DNA of 64,000 nt from Sarocladium kiliense (Eukaryota > Ascomycota > Sordariomycetes > Hypocreales > Sarocladiaceae), in the NCBI GenBank assembly GCA_030734395.1, contig JAUZTG010000029.1, forward strand, positions 6,882,001 through 6,946,000, read 5' to 3'. Shown piece after piece: positions 10,396 to 23,184 of this stretch. Below the pieces are notes generated by a model. That model saw only the letters and a program-made list of their open reading frames with translations. It did no database searches and was not told the origin of the DNA. The stretch's first letter is position 1, and each line of letters starts with the position of its first letter. The position numbers and the translations under genes are program-made.

Positions 10396-13131
10396 TGCGA
10401 AGTCACCTTAAGCAGTCGGGAACCGGTTGTCGAATGGAATGCGTGTTGATGGAGCCGTGCCATATATCATTCTCGCGAAGCTGAAGCACATTTGCTTGAC
10501 ATATCCGATCGACGTTGGGTAGCTTTATGTTGGTGGGATGCGAACGGCCGTGAGTGAAGGGCAAAATAGACCAGAAGTATATAAACGGGCGCTGGAAGCA
10601 AGTCCCAGGCTGGCAAGCCACGCGAGAGACCGACCGGGGGTCCGTGGATCATATGGGAAATCCCTTCCCCTTCATATCAGACGGCGGAGCACCTGTCAAG
10701 GGCCATCTAGATCGGTGGAATGGCGCTTCCGGGTTGCAAGTAAGGCTCCCTGCCAGCCAAGGGTCACCCTTTCACAAGCCAAGGGTGTCTAATTGGTGGG
10801 CAGACGTGGATCAGGGCGACGCTGCGAGGCTGCCCGAGACAACACTGGCTTGGTCCATGGTTGGGGCGGCGTCGAGTACCGCTGCATGTGCTGAGAACGC
10901 ATGTGAGCTGGGCTGCGCGAGCTGAGCTGTTTAGGGAAGCCGTGTTGTTCTGGTCGCCGAATGTCGTCACAAGCCTTAGCCTTCGATAATCCCTGAATGT
11001 CCCCGAATGGGGCCACCCTTGCAAAGGACATGGTACGTGACTGGTCTTTCACGATATCTCTCACGGGAGCCGTCGCGCAAGAGTGTGTCTTAGACATCCT
11101 TCGCCTCAAGGTCTTGAACTTTGTGGGAGTAGTTTGGTACGGAGCTGATTCGCACCGATGCTAGTCTTGCCAAACATGGCAACGGTCAACATTATGGCGG
11201 CCAGTGCCCCATTCTACCGGACGCCTTCTTGTTCTGCAGCAGCCTCTGTAGATCTGTGAGATTTCCTGGGTATAGCTCTGATGGCATATTACGCATAGAC
11301 CCGTGAACTGCCTGCTCGGTTGGACTAGCAAGGAATCGCACCAATGGCAGTATGGGCGGCCTCGGCTGCGGTCGTTTTCTCTAGGCTATGCATTGGTGAT
11401 CCGGTAGAAGCGACAAAGTATGGTCCAAAGGTGTCAGCCGGAATACTGCCAAAGTGGTGGTGCCAGATAATTCGTGGCTGAGGTCGGCTCAGCTGGCGGT
11501 ACCAAAGAACAAAGCCAACTAGCCAGTCGCGACAGCTTTGGCACCAAGGAGCATGCGAAAGGTTTGCCTTCGTGTGTGCTCGGAACTGTGTGAAGCGCAC
11601 CAATCCTAGCATTGTGTGGTTCGGAGCCTTGCTCGCGGGTTTCTGTTAAGGGCTGAAGGCCAGCGAGAGACACCCTTGCCAGTCGCAACATAGCTGCCGG
11701 GGCTTGCCAACTCGCCGGGACACTTGTGTTCTACGGAAGGACAGTACCCTTCACGCGGTATGATCCGCCTAGGGGTACGATGTCTCGGTGTCCCTTCGTC
11801 TTACTGGGATCTGGAAACAGGGGACATCATTTGGTACCAGTGAATGAAGTTGTCGAATTCAAGTCTCAGGATCTTGCCTGAATGCCTGCACATGAGCTTG
11901 CACAAGCTAGTGGTAGCGTGCTCATTGAACGAGACGTGGCTTCGAAGTACGCATGGACTGAAAGTACCAGCCTTTCCGTATTTGAACCAGAGTGATGGCG
12001 CTGATCGACAGCGAGCTGGATTCCCAGAAAGGGAAGCAGAAAAAGACATTGTCAGGCCAGACGTGGCCTGCGCAGTGATGTTTGTTAGGCACACCATGTC
12101 AAGTAAGCGGCGGAGATACAACCTTGCATGTCGAGACCCGATTCGAGAATGATCATGTCGACGAATGACCTGCAGGTAGAGTGACCTGTCAGGCGGTTTC
12201 AGCGAACATCCCTTGGAACACGATGCCGCTCTCCTGCATCACCAACGGCTGAAGACCAGAAGAGGGCGGAACGAAACGCACCTGTTACCGGTATCATTCA
12301 CTGAAGACAGGTTCGACCAAAACTTCAAAGACAATCACCAGTGCACGAGTACCTACGGAGAGGAGAGATCGCGATATGGATATCTGAAATGACTGTGAGA
12401 CACGAGGACTGAGACATGGGATGCCTGCCTTTTCGTTGCGGGGATGGGTTTTGGTGGGCTGAAGGCGACTGATGGGATCGAGGTGGTGGGGGAGGGGCTG
12501 TCAGGTACACTGGTGAGAGGTACCTTCAAAGCCCTGAAGGGTGAGGTGCAGCGCCAGGTATCTCCTGCCTGCTCAGCTTGAGGCCTGTGACGCCACCAGG
12601 GGCGTGTTTCAGGAGAACCAGACTTTGGCCTCGCCAGTCGCTCCACGAGCCCACGACACACGCATCCAAGAGCTGCCAGCTGGACAAGAGAGCACCAAGC
12701 AACCACGGATCTGGTCGTGCTAGTTCCTGGACCTGGACTTCAGACTGACCATGATGGCTGTTCGCCACTGGAACGGTGCAGGTACAGGTGCTGGTACGGT
12801 GAACCCAGTGGTTACTCGCAGCCTCCCACGAATTGTTACTGCACCAGCCACACCTGATTTCCACACATCAGCCACGCACCATGTGCCAAGCAACCCGTCT
12901 CTCCTGCACCACTAGCCACACCGCACTCAGAAACCTCCTCGACTCCTTTCTCCCTGCACAATCACACCACCTATCACGTCCGGATTCACCTCTATCCACG
13001 GTCCTCAATTTTCTCGGCCTCTCACCCAGATGCTGTGGTAGCTGTGACGTTCTTTCTCAGCGCTGCCTCGCCGTTGGTGGGAAAACATCCCTGGCCTTGC
13101 ATCCCGACCCCAACCAGACCAGACAAGAGCC
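10396..13131. other. Gene-poor 2.7-kb stretch
   Basis: Only short overlapping open frames occur, none with recognisable domains, and no splice-linked series was found. A TATATAAA string at about 10577 lies upstream of the kinase-like gene but on the other strand. The right end (12840-13131) is C-rich and probably contains the promoter and 5' UTR of the GPI mannosyltransferase gene. Base composition is ordinary, so this is not an obvious RIP relic. Confidence 0.5.
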
Positions 13132-14496
13132 ATGGGCCCCTTCACACCGACCTTGTCCAATCCTGTGACGTCCATCATCTCATTCTTCGTCCTGTTTAAG
13201 GGCTTCCTGTCACTACTTGCTCTCACAGCCGGATTTGCGCCAGACTACGATACGTCTACATCACTTTTCTACCAGCGCTGTCCTTCAGAACCCACCCCAT
13301 CGCCCAGCTCTCTGGCCCATCGCCTCACACGCTGGGATGGCATCTATTTCGTGGCCGCATCCCGACCCAATGGGCTGCTCTACGAACAACAGTGGGCATT
13401 CGGTCCCGCGGGTCTACCCGCGCTCGTCTCATTCCTAGCCCGTCTGTGCGGACGAACTGGACACGGACCCCTGGCTTTTCTGGGTGCCGGGTTGGAGCCA
13501 CTTCTCGCCATTGCCGTCTCTCACGTTTCGCATCTCACCGCAGTACTTGCTCTTTACCACCTGACTCTGCGTCTGTCTCGAGACAAGCGACTGGCTCTCG
13601 TAACTTCGATACTGCACATCATCTCTCCGGCGGGTTTGTTCTTGGCGGCCCCTTACGCCGAGAGTCCATTTGCCTGTTTGACCCTGCTAGGCCATCTCCT
13701 TGCTGTGCGGAGCTTTCAGGCGTCTCTAAAGGGTGACCTCTACTTGATAGGAGCTGGCATTCTCTATGGTATCAGTACGCTCTTTCGTAGCAATGGCCTG
13801 ATCAGTGGCATGCTCTTCGCTGTTGAGGCCATGGGTGCGCTCATTGATTCCATAAAGCATCGGAGAGCAACCCATGTGCGGCGCTTGTTTGCAGCCATCG
13901 TGGGAGGCCTTTCGGTTGCGGCAGGCTCCATTGTGCCCCAATATCTGGCTTGGGACATTTATTGCAATACTGAGTTATCGAGACCATGGTGTTCCCGCCT
14001 CCTCCCGAGCATCTATGCCTTCGTGCAGGAAGCTTATTGGTAGGTTCCCTCTGTTCACAGGTTTACTTACCATCTGTAAATCATCCGGGCTCGCACTAAA
14101 GCCTCTCGTAGGAACGTTGGATTCCTTCGGTATTGGACTTTAGACCAGCTGCCACTATTCCTTCTCGCAACGCCGGTTCTCTACGTCCTCATCCGATCCG
14201 GTACAGAAACACTTCGAATGCCGTTGGCCTCTGCCGCTCTCACAGAGCCTCGACTTAAGACCTTCGTTCGCGTTCTTGCAGCTAGCCAAACTATCTTAGC
14301 CCTGCTCGCCATCACCAATTACCACGTGCAGATCATCTCGCGAATATCTTCGGCCTACCCCGTGTGGTATTGGTGGATAGCTAATTGCATCATCAAGGGG
14401 AATCGAAGCTCGATGGGACAGGCTATCTCAACCTTCATGGTTATGTACGCAGGCATTCAGGGAGGATTATTTGCTTCTTTTCTACCACCGGCGTAG
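13132..14496 (+). CDS. gpi18: GPI mannosyltransferase 2 (PIG-V/Gpi18)
   Basis: Two exons (13132-14039 and 14112-14496; 72-nt intron, the split Trp codon joining EAYW to NVGFLRYWTLDQLP) give 430 residues. It is polytopic with many hydrophobic helices. Family hallmarks visible are the N-terminal lumenal motif RLTRWDGIYF with its conserved Trp-Asp, PAGLFLAAPYAESPFA, and LFRSNGLISG. Gpi18/PIG-V adds the second mannose to the GPI anchor precursor on the lumenal side of the ER, using dolichol-phosphate-mannose. Length fits the family. It is an essential housekeeping gene in yeast; the neighbours do not suggest a special role. Confidence 0.9.
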
Positions 14497-14916
14497 TAAT
14501 GGGCGGAAGTGTTCAAGTTGCTCAAGAAGACCTCTATCGATGTCGCTACTTGAAGTCTTGCGGTGATGGAAGGACTGCACGGCATAATACTTTCGCCATC
14601 CAACTCCGTATTCAGTGTGCACGTTGACGATCCTCGACCCACCTCATTCAGAAAGCACATTGTCACCCTTGATGGGTGCTAGTCTGGCTCTAGGACGCAT
14701 AGGATATGTGATCAACCCGACCATGAATTGCGTGCTAGCTGTATCATTTGGCACGCGCCGTTATGCCGACCAAGTGCTGAACAAAACCAATTATAAACCG
14801 GCGCGGCCGCTCCGAAAAAACAAAAAGCAAAGTACAATGTTCTCAAGCAAGCCATTCATCCACCAAATCCGTTACGTGAAGAATATTGAGCATCAACTAT
14901 ACAACTACCCCTCAAC
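14497..14916. other. Intergenic
   Basis: This 420-bp stretch lies between two rightward genes. It contains an A-rich stretch (14805-14840) upstream of the transporter start and is presumably that gene's promoter. No gene is seen. Confidence 0.6.
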
Positions 14917-15900
14917 ATGTCTGATCACGCACAATACTCAACGAAGTCGACGGGCTTGACGCTCGAGCATGAGCCTGGCAAGGATGCTGGGGCAACGCCG
15001 GCAGGACAAGTAGCCCATGGGACTCGGCCACTGCCAGCTTCTGCGGTTCGTCTTGTTGCTCCCATAGTGTGATGCGAGAAGACTGACATAGTGTTAGACT
15101 GCGTTGGCCATTGGCGCTTTTGCCACCACCCTCACCACGCTGTCGTTGAGCTTGATGGAATGGAGAGGTGTGACGACTGCGAACATCCATGTCGCCAACT
15201 TCTTCTTTGTCGCAGCGTTTGGCTTGCTGATAACTGCACAATGGGAGCTTGCTGCTGGTAATGGATTCGCATACACAGTGTTCAGCGCCTTTGGTATGTG
15301 CCTTCACCGCTTGGGTCTCGAGGAAATATGTACTTACATGTGTCGTGCAAAGCTCTGTTCTATGCTGGGTACGCAGCTATTCTGACACCAGCGTTCGGTA
15401 TTTCTGCAGCCTATGCGAACGACCCGGTGCAGCTCAATAACGGCCTAGGATTCTGGGTTCTCCGTAAGTAGACCAAGCATAGAATACCCCATTCGACCGT
15501 TGCCTATGCTGAGCTTCTATCTCGCCGCAGTCTGGACCATATTTGTTCTCACATTCTTGATCGCGTCTATTCCTACCAACCTGGTCTACATTCTTATTTT
15601 CACGTTTGTCGATCTTGCCTTTCTCTTGATTGCAGCAAGCTATTTCGCACTGGCCGACGGTCATGATGCATCGGCAGACGGCCTTAAGAAAGCAGGGGGC
15701 GTGTTCTGCTTCTTAGCAGGGCTTGTAGGATGGTATGTTACTCAGGTCCATCTTGCCGCTCACGGGACTAATGAACGCTGATCAGGTACCTGACTCTGCA
15801 TCTCCTCATCAAAGACTCAATCGCGGAACTTCCACTGGGAGATACATCCAAGTATTTCCGCAAGACGAGGCGGGAGGGGATCAAATCTGGCGGCGACTAA
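14917..15900 (+). CDS. Acetate transporter family protein (Gpr1/Fun34/YaaH)
   Basis: Five exons were assembled from clear junctions: 14917-15045, 15098-15293, 15353-15463, 15531-15732 and 15786-15900. The product is about 250 residues, right for this six-helix plasma-membrane family (Ady2/Ato1, AcpA, AlcS). Family stretches include GAFATTLTTLSL, TAQWELAAGNGFAYTVFSA, LFYAGYAAILTPAFG, FVLTFLIASIPTNLVYIL and ASYFALADGH. Members move acetate or other small monocarboxylates, or ammonium. The first junction is uncertain: donors at 15046 (GTTCGT) and 15007-15012 (GTAGCC) both keep frame. Either way, the pre-helix 1 signature NPAPLGL of the family is not intact (PASATALAIGAF or PAGQTALAIGAF). Introns 2 to 4 are strong. 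Confidence 0.87.
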
Positions 15901-16580
15901 ACTGCGACTTGCCATGGCGAGAGAGGTGGACAACCCGGGGTCTGCAAGCTGCAGCTTGTACTTACAGCCAACGATGCTATCATTTGAACAAGGACGTTGC
16001 ACGCGAATTGCGGCCCGAGGCTTTTCAGCTTCCCTGAGATCCATCAATACTAAACTACTAGTCGCATGCACAAGTCTGTCACGAGGGTCAGTGTAATTGA
16101 GCGAAACGATCGGCGTCCGTAGCTTCATTTGCGTGGGGATGATCAGGCGTGATGTCGTTATTTTTGAGTTTAATACGTGTTGCTATCCTTGCGTCCGAGA
16201 CTCAGGTCTGACCCTTTCGTCGTCGGTCTCTACAGACTCCATGGCGGCATTTCGATCGGCACGAGGGACCCGGATAGGGATGACACCACATTGTCTACCT
16301 CGTCAATACAGTGGCTTGCGCAAGCTGATTCCACACGCGGGGTTTTCGAGACTGATGTCAGAGCACGCAATTCTTGCCTTTCTCTATACGTTATTATGGC
16401 CAATATCGCATCATCTCTTGCAGACAATTTGATCTTCGGTAGCATGTAGTATTTAGTAGTTTGAGACCGCATGAATTAATTCCTGCGGTCATTCTTCAGC
16501 TCCTCTGCCACCGTGCTTAGCATTCGATCCGAGGATTACTATTTCGCGACCACAGAGCACCTTGTCTCACAACAGCCGAC
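15901..16580. other. Intergenic
   Basis: This 680-bp stretch lies between two rightward genes. It presumably holds the 3' UTR of the transporter and the promoter of the DszC-like gene. No convincing gene is seen. Confidence 0.6.
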
Positions 16581-18046
16581 ATGTCTCCAAACGGATATAG
16601 TGTCGCTAAAACAGACCCCAAGGTCTACGAAGCATATCAAAGCAAATGGAGTCAATTGCCTACTGATGAGGCAACCTGGTTGAAGAGAGCACAGGAGGTG
16701 GCTGTCGTTCTGGGTCAGGACGCCGGGGCTCGTGAAAGAGAAAATAAATCTCCACGCGCAGAAGTAGCCCTTCTGAAGCATTCCGGCTTGCTGAAGGTGC
16801 TGGGACCCGAGAAGTACGGTGGTGGGCAACAGCCATGGAGTGTGGGCTACAAGGTGATCCGCGAGGTTGCGAAGGGAGACGGGTAAGAGGCTTTACTCTG
16901 AGAGCAATCATTGCGGTGCAGTAGTTAAGAAGCTTACTTTGCTCCAGTTCTATTGGTATGCTTCTCGGATACCATCTTCTGTGGTCCGTTACCGCCAATG
17001 TCGTTGGTACGCCTGAGCAAGCCGATCGCTTCCAGGAACTGATCATCTCGAACAACTATTTTGTCGGTGGAGCAGTCAACCCCCGAGACAACGACCTGAA
17101 GATCACTTCTGATGGGGACAACATCGTTTTCAACGGCTTCAAATTCTTCAATACCGGAGGCGTTGTGTCGGACCTAACCGTGCTTGAGGGTACCTACGAT
17201 GGCACTGAAGATCACATTTTTGCCATCGTTAAAACTGAGCAAACCGGCATCGTCTTCTCTCATGATTGGGATAATGTTGGTCTCCGCTTGACAGAGTCCG
17301 GCAGCGTCAAGATCGAGAACGTCACTGCACCGTGGAATGATGCCCTTGGCTGGGACATAAATACGAAGAAGCCGGACCCAACCGTGCTGGGCATCCCTTT
17401 TGCGACGCTGCTGCTCCCTACGTGAGTATTCGACTCGTGCCGATGCGTATTACAATACTGACTACAGGGCAAGGATCCAACTTGTCTTCAGCAACTTCTA
17501 TCTCGGAATTGCTTGGGGTGCCCTAAATGAGGCAACCGCGTACACGAACAAGTCGACTCGGGCATGGCCTTTCGGTGGCGACGTGAGTGCCGTCCTCAAA
17601 GAGCGTAGACTACGCCTACTGACAAGGAACTCTAGAACAAGGAAAAGCCTCAGGAAGAGTTCTATATTCTCTCTACGTACGGGAACTTCCTCGCGCATTT
17701 ACGCGCCGCGACAGCGTTGGCAGATAAGGCTGGCTTGGAGATCGAATCGCTTCATAGTTACTCTGGTGACAAGACCAGCAGAGCCAAAGTCACGGCACAA
17801 GCTCGTGGAGAAGCAGCCGAGTGGGTAGCTAGTGTGAAAGTCGTCGCGACGGACACTGGGCTTCGCGTTGCAGGAGGCGTCTTTGAAGTGACAGGTGCGA
17901 AGTCTACAGCTAGGAAGGTCGCATTGGACCGCTTTTGGAGGGATATTCGAACTCACACGCTCCATGACCCTGTGGCATATAAGAACCGCGAGCTCGGACG
18001 GTACCAGTTGCTGGGCGAGGTTCCGGAGCCCACGTGGTATACATGA
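16581..18046 (+). CDS. DszC-like acyl-CoA dehydrogenase-fold flavoenzyme
   Basis: Four exons (16581-16882, 16948-17421, 17468-17582, 17636-18046; introns of 65, 46 and 53 nt) give 433 residues. Layout matches the acyl-CoA dehydrogenase fold. An N-terminal helical domain contains LLKHSGLLKVLGPEKYGG. A middle beta domain has FVGGAVNPRDND and FNGFKFFNTGG. A C-terminal helical domain contains FYLGIAWGALNEA. This arrangement, without a visible acyl-CoA catalytic Glu motif, fits the DszC/group D flavin monooxygenase branch, often annotated in fungi as a thermophilic desulfurizing enzyme. Such enzymes use reduced flavin from a partner reductase to oxygenate S- or N-containing or aromatic compounds. 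No reductase is adjacent. The substrate is unknown. The 46-nt intron is short but has a good TACTGACTACAG end. Confidence 0.85.
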
Positions 18047-18526
18047 GCATGTACCAAGTACCTACAGAATGCACTACTATATCACTTTATTGTCGTCTTT
18101 CGAGCCAGCTTCCTGACCAGGAGTCGAGAAGTGACGTCTGATCAGCTCTGTCGTAGTGGCTCTCCACGACCAACAAAGTATCTTTAGTCATCAGTCTAGG
18201 CTTGAGTGAGATGTTATTCTTGGGAGCAAGAGAACGGATCACGGGTCTACACAACAGATGATCCACAAGTGCAGTTGGTCTCTGCTCGAGCTGTTAGTAA
18301 GGTGACATACGGATTGCCTGGGTTGAACCGGGTACCCCAATGATCAAGTCACAGGGGTCGTATCGCATATCACATAGGCCCTTTATCACCCTCAGGCTTG
18401 GCTTGGGAAGCGACTATTACACCAGTATATATAAGTTAAACGCGGACTGGTTGTGTGTTCTTAGACGCTCGATATGAAATGCTACCTTCCAATCCAGCCA
18501 TCATTGGATCACAGACATATCAGTGC
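18047..18526. other. Intergenic between convergent genes
   Basis: This 480-bp stretch separates the 3' ends of the DszC-like gene and the leftward alpha-galactosidase. It contains a TATATATAAG string near 18424 with no matching gene start. No gene is seen. Confidence 0.6.
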
Positions 18527-20179
18527 TCAGAGACACTGGGAGTACCAGTCTTTACGATTGTCAGCATTTCTTTCATGTGGCAATTCAAGGCTCAAACTTA
18601 CCGTTAACGAATTGGCAGGTGGTACCGGAGACGCAAAGTCTACAGCCACTCCAACCGTTCCCACCACACTGGCCCCATTGTGAAGACGAACAACCTCCAG
18701 TGCTCGTAGACACTGGAGGAGCGCTTGTCTTCGTACCTGTTGTGGTGCTCACGGTGGTGGATGGGTTTGTGCCACTTGAGGTAGTCACTTTGATGACAGC
18801 CATGTCATGACTGCCGAGGCTGAAGGACACACTGGTTCCAGACCCGGTTCTTCCACTGTACATCTCTTTCCACGAGTAAGTGCCGGAACCGAGTCCAGGA
18901 ACGTCCTGGAAATTGACGGACAAGGTTGCAGCACCACTCGCTGCTGCTAAGCCGATGACCACACCGTCACTCAGAGGACCCGCCCAGTATGGATAAATTT
19001 GGCCCGAGACAGGGTTCGAACTTCCTGATGGACGGAATGTAGTCGCTGCCTTGCCTAGCTTGTCCTGGTTGATGTCGATGATACCCTTTGACAGTGAGTT
19101 GAAGGCATTACAGCAGGGCATTCTGCTATTGGGCCTAAGCCACTTACCTTGTTCTTGATGATGGCGAGGCTGGCACTTGAAATCCTGTTCAAGTCGTTGC
19201 CTAGAATTAGGGGTGATTTTGCAATAGCCCATAATCCGAAGTGAAGGCGCTCTTCGTTCTCGGTGAGTTTGTTATTGCCGATGATCTGTCATCGTCAGTT
19301 GAAGTCAAACTCTCACCACAACCTAGCCCAGCTGAGAGAAGCTCACCAACATGTCAAGATCGTTGAAGCCTCCAGGTCCTGAATACTGAGATATTCCAGC
19401 GGCGGCGGATCCAATTCGTTGAACTGATGCCCAGTCCTGCCAGTTATCACCCGACATTCTCCAAGAATTACCTACACTGTTTCCCCAGGTCCATACGTTG
19501 TCTCGCCCCCATTGGCATAGGTTGTAGTAGATGTTCTTTGTGCTCTTCACGCTGAGGAGAGCGTCCCTCATCTTTTCGTACCAGGCTCTGGTATTATATG
19601 CTGGGTCCCAGCATGTTTGCGGCGATTGTCCGTTTGCACAAGGGGTGTAGCATGCATCGTGCTTCCAGAAGTCGATACCCCAACTGGCCAGAAGTTTGGC
19701 ATCCTGCGTTTCGTGACCCCATGATCCTGGGTAGCCGGCACATGTCATGGTGCCTACGCACCCATATAATCCAAATTTGAGGCCCATGCCATGTATCTGG
19801 TCCACCACAGCCTTGATACCATTTGGCCATTTGCTTGGGTCTGGTACAAGGTTTCCAGAGCCGTCCCGACTTTTGGTACTCCAACAGTCATCAATGTTGA
19901 CGTACGTATATCCAAGGTCCTTGAGACCTAGCGATATGAACTTATTTGCCGTATCGAGTGCGTACGTGGCCGATGCCGAGGCGCACTGCGCGACGTTCTA
20001 TCCATACGGTGTTAGTCTGCGAAGAGCACATGTAGTCGTCATGGCCAACCAACCCAACTGCTCCAACCCATAGGAGGAGTGATGCCTAGGCCATTGTTCA
20101 AACGCTTCTCGAGTGACACACCGCTCGCAACTACTTGAAGAGTATGGGCTACCAGGGTAGCACAAAGATAGAGCTTCAT
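18527..20179 (-). CDS. Secreted GH27 alpha-galactosidase with C-terminal CBM1
   Basis: Five exons (20179-20054, 19997-19347, 19285-19148, 19085-18602, 18549-18527) give 473 residues. The order is signal peptide (MKLYLCATLVAHTLQVVAS), a short pro-segment ending in a dibasic LEKR site, the GH27 barrel (GITPPMGWSSWN, YTYVNIDDCW, GLKFGLYGCVG), a beta-sandwich, a Ser/Thr linker and a CBM1. The nucleophile Asp should lie in FWKHDAC and the acid/base Asp in RMSGDNW. The usual KYDN at the nucleophile reads KHDA. The last exon is only 23 nt and completes the CBM1 as DWYSQCL; without it the frame would end in KFEP and lack the final Cys. The enzyme releases terminal alpha-galactose from galactomannan or raffinose-type sugars, and CBM1 tethers it to cellulose. 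Confidence 0.93.
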
Positions 20180-21442
20180 AACGACAGATCTGGGTGGCTC
20201 GAGTTGAGAAAACAGATAGTACCTCACTTCCCATTCAGCTAACGGATGATGATGTTGATGATGGACAGCTGCGAAGAGGAAATGCTACTCTTTTATGGTA
20301 TGTCTCGAAACCTGTATTCTTCTGACAACACAACGATGTTTTGCAGTTCGAGTGCTTCGCCGAACAGAACATGCCTTACCGAACGTGTGCACACGAATGT
20401 TAAGTTGCCGCACCAATTGCATGCCGTCAGATCTTGTCATTAGGCTGGATACGGGTGCTGCGCATCCTCCGCGATGTCTTTTGGGACAGACTGTAACCTC
20501 AAATCGCTTAAGCGGATGAGCTACTGGTAAATATTGCACATAATTTTCCACCACCGCGGTCTTTGGAAAGAGAAAAATAGCTTAGAAACCCTGGCCACTT
20601 AATATATTATGCGATCGTCTAGGCCTTTTTCTTCTGCCGTACAAATGGGATAAGACCTTATGGCGCTCTCCAGGTCATTCTGATTTACCCATGGCCCCCG
20701 CATTTGAAGTAAAGTGCAGATCTGCCCAGCCGGCACCTACCGACTCTCCGGCGCAAGGCAATAGCAAGCATCCAGAGTTTGACTCTCATCACAATAAATG
20801 TATCACGGCGGGCCCAAATGAAGAGCTTTGAGAGAAGATACATTATGCTATGGGATCTAATCTGTATTCAACGACGCTACTGTGCATAAACGATGGTACA
20901 CAAGATAAGGTAGCCTCGGGGCACACAGCCGCACACTGGGTATCTACAGGGAAGGGTAGCTATGGTACCTGAGGTAGATAGGCTCTCAGGAGGGTCACGT
21001 TAGGCTGTCTTGTGATTGAAACGGCGAAGTGCCGCCCACAAGCCCGGGGTGGGGCGGAGATGGGCGCGAGAAGTAGCCATCGGAACTACTGTCAAGACAA
21101 GCTCATGTGAGAGTGCGGGCCAAAGCAAGATTGATCAAGCGATGTCGCTGCGGTCGCCAAGGAGATTCCAATCCCATGGGAGCTGTGGGTGAATAGGTTC
21201 CCTTCCCGGCTGGGGATAGTCTGGTGACACTGGTGTGGGTGTTCGGGTTCTCCGCATGAACCCCGCGCCCCGCACAGTGCCAACACCGTGTGCAGAACAT
21301 GGGGCCTCGACCAATATCTTGGATATCGGACCTCCGGCAGATAGGTCTTGATGTGTACTCTGCACCTCGCCTACAAACCTGGTAGCTCTTCGGCAAACTG
21401 ATTATCGTACCTCACCAGCTTCATATCTGTAATTCATCAATC
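20180..21442. other. Intergenic, divergent promoters
   Basis: This 1.26-kb stretch lies between the leftward GH27 gene and the rightward aldehyde dehydrogenase gene. It contains a GATGATGTTGATGATGG tract at about 20247-20263 close to the GH27 start. No coding sequence is supported. Confidence 0.6.
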
Positions 21443-23011
21443 ATGGACGTCGAAGCGCCGTTCCCATTCCAGCCGGCGAATCAGGAGCTCAAGCAGCTCG
21501 ACTGTGTTGTTCACGGACAGTCAGTGAAAGCCCATTCCGGCAATCGATTTGAGGTCGTGGATCCTGGTAGTGGAAATGTGTGGGCAACTTGTCCGGATTG
21601 CAGGGAGGAAGACGCAGACGCCGCCGTGCAGTCCTCTCACAAAGCTTTTCAGGAGTTGTCGAGGTGGACACCACGGCAACGAGCTACCACACTGCTCAAA
21701 TGGCATGAGCTGATCGTTGCCTCGCGTGAAGATCTTGCTAAGATCCTTGTTCACGAGACTGGCAAGCCACTTGCCGAAGCTTTGGGGGAAGTGGACTATG
21801 CAACGACATTCACCTGGTGGTTTGTGGGGGAAGCGGAACGAATTGAAGGCACTTCCATCACTGCCTCGACCCGAGGTCGTCGCGGAGTGACCATCAAACA
21901 GCCTGTTGGAGTTTGCGCTGCACTAGTCCCTTGGAACTTTCCCATAGCGCTCACCCTTCGGAAAGCAAGTGCCGCCCTGGCTGCTGGTTGCACAATGGTG
22001 GTCAAACCGTCCCCAGAGACCCCAATCAGTGCTCTCGCTCTGGCAGTACTCGCGAAGAAAGCTGGCTACCCAGACGGTGCTCTCAACGTGCTGACCACCA
22101 GCCTGGAAGGGACTCCAGAGCTCGCCAAGGGGCTGTGTCTTCACCCTTTGGTCAAGAAGGTTACGTTTACTGGCAGCACGCGTGTCGGCAAGGTCATTTC
22201 TGGGCTCTGCGCCACTCAACTGAAGAAGCTCACTATGGAGCTCGGAGGAAACTGCCCCTTCATTGTTTTTGAGGATGCCAATCTCAAAGATGCTGTCGCA
22301 CAGCTACTGGCTCTGAAATGGAGGCATGCCGGTCAAGCTTGTGTGACGGCGAACCGAGTCTATGTCCAGCGCTCAGTATATGATAAGTTCTCCCAGGCCG
22401 TCGTTGAGGCGAGCAGCTACCTAAAGCTGGGACATGGTATGGCAGAAGGCACGACACTAGGACCTGTAACTACTTCGAGAAGCCTAGACAGGGCAGAAGC
22501 AATGGTGCAGGATGCCTTGGCAAAGGGGGCATCAATTCTAACAGGTTCTGGGAAGAGAGAAGATCCAAGCTCCACAACATTGAGAGGATACTTCATGGGA
22601 CCTGTGATACTGAAGGATGTGACGGACGAGGCAATGATGAGCCAAGAAGAGATTTTTGCACCTCTTCTTGGCCTATCCGTGTTTGACACAGAAGAAGAAG
22701 TCGTCCGAAGGGCAAACAACACCAGTATGGGGTTGACGAGCTACGTATTCAGCAAAAACGTCGATAGGCTTTGGAGAATGTTCGAGGCCCTAGAGGCAGG
22801 CATGATCGGATTGGTAAGAGTCTGCCATTCCATTCTACAAACTGGCCATCCGCTAACTAGGATGTAGAACACGGGAAACAATTCCTCTGCTGAGGTGCCA
22901 TTTGGTGGCATCAAGGAAAGTGGTCAAGGCAAAGAGAGCGGAAAGAATGTCGCTATTGATGAGTTCATGGTGACCAAAAGCGGAACGTGGACAATAGACG
23001 CGCTGCCGTAG
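21443..23011 (+). CDS. Aldehyde dehydrogenase, succinate-semialdehyde type
   Basis: Two exons (21443-22813, 22868-23011; 54-nt intron) give 504 residues. It is a complete NAD(P)-dependent aldehyde dehydrogenase. Visible elements are the Rossmann-domain PWNFP and KPSPETP, FTGST, the general-base Glu in MELGGNCPF (about residue 268), the catalytic Cys in HAGQACVTANR (~302), and C-terminal EEIFAPLL and PFGGIKESGQGKESG. PWNFP plus the ACVTANR loop resemble succinate-semialdehyde dehydrogenases (GABA shunt, GabD/Uga2), but substrate cannot be fixed from motifs. No signal peptide is evident, so it is probably cytosolic. It ends 170 bp from a convergent SDR gene and may belong to the same catabolic neighbourhood as the SDR, the LEU2-like enzyme and the amidase. 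Confidence 0.9.
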
Positions 23012-23184
23012 AGACGTGGAGTAACTGAGTTCGCCATTATGTACAGAGTACCTAGAATCACTTTTATGGAAATGATAAATTATGTTCGTTCAAGCATGCT
23101 AAGACGTAGCTACAGAGAACGATATTGCATCTATACCAACGAGTCTGGACATCATTCTGCAAAAGTTCCTAGCCTAGTGGACAC

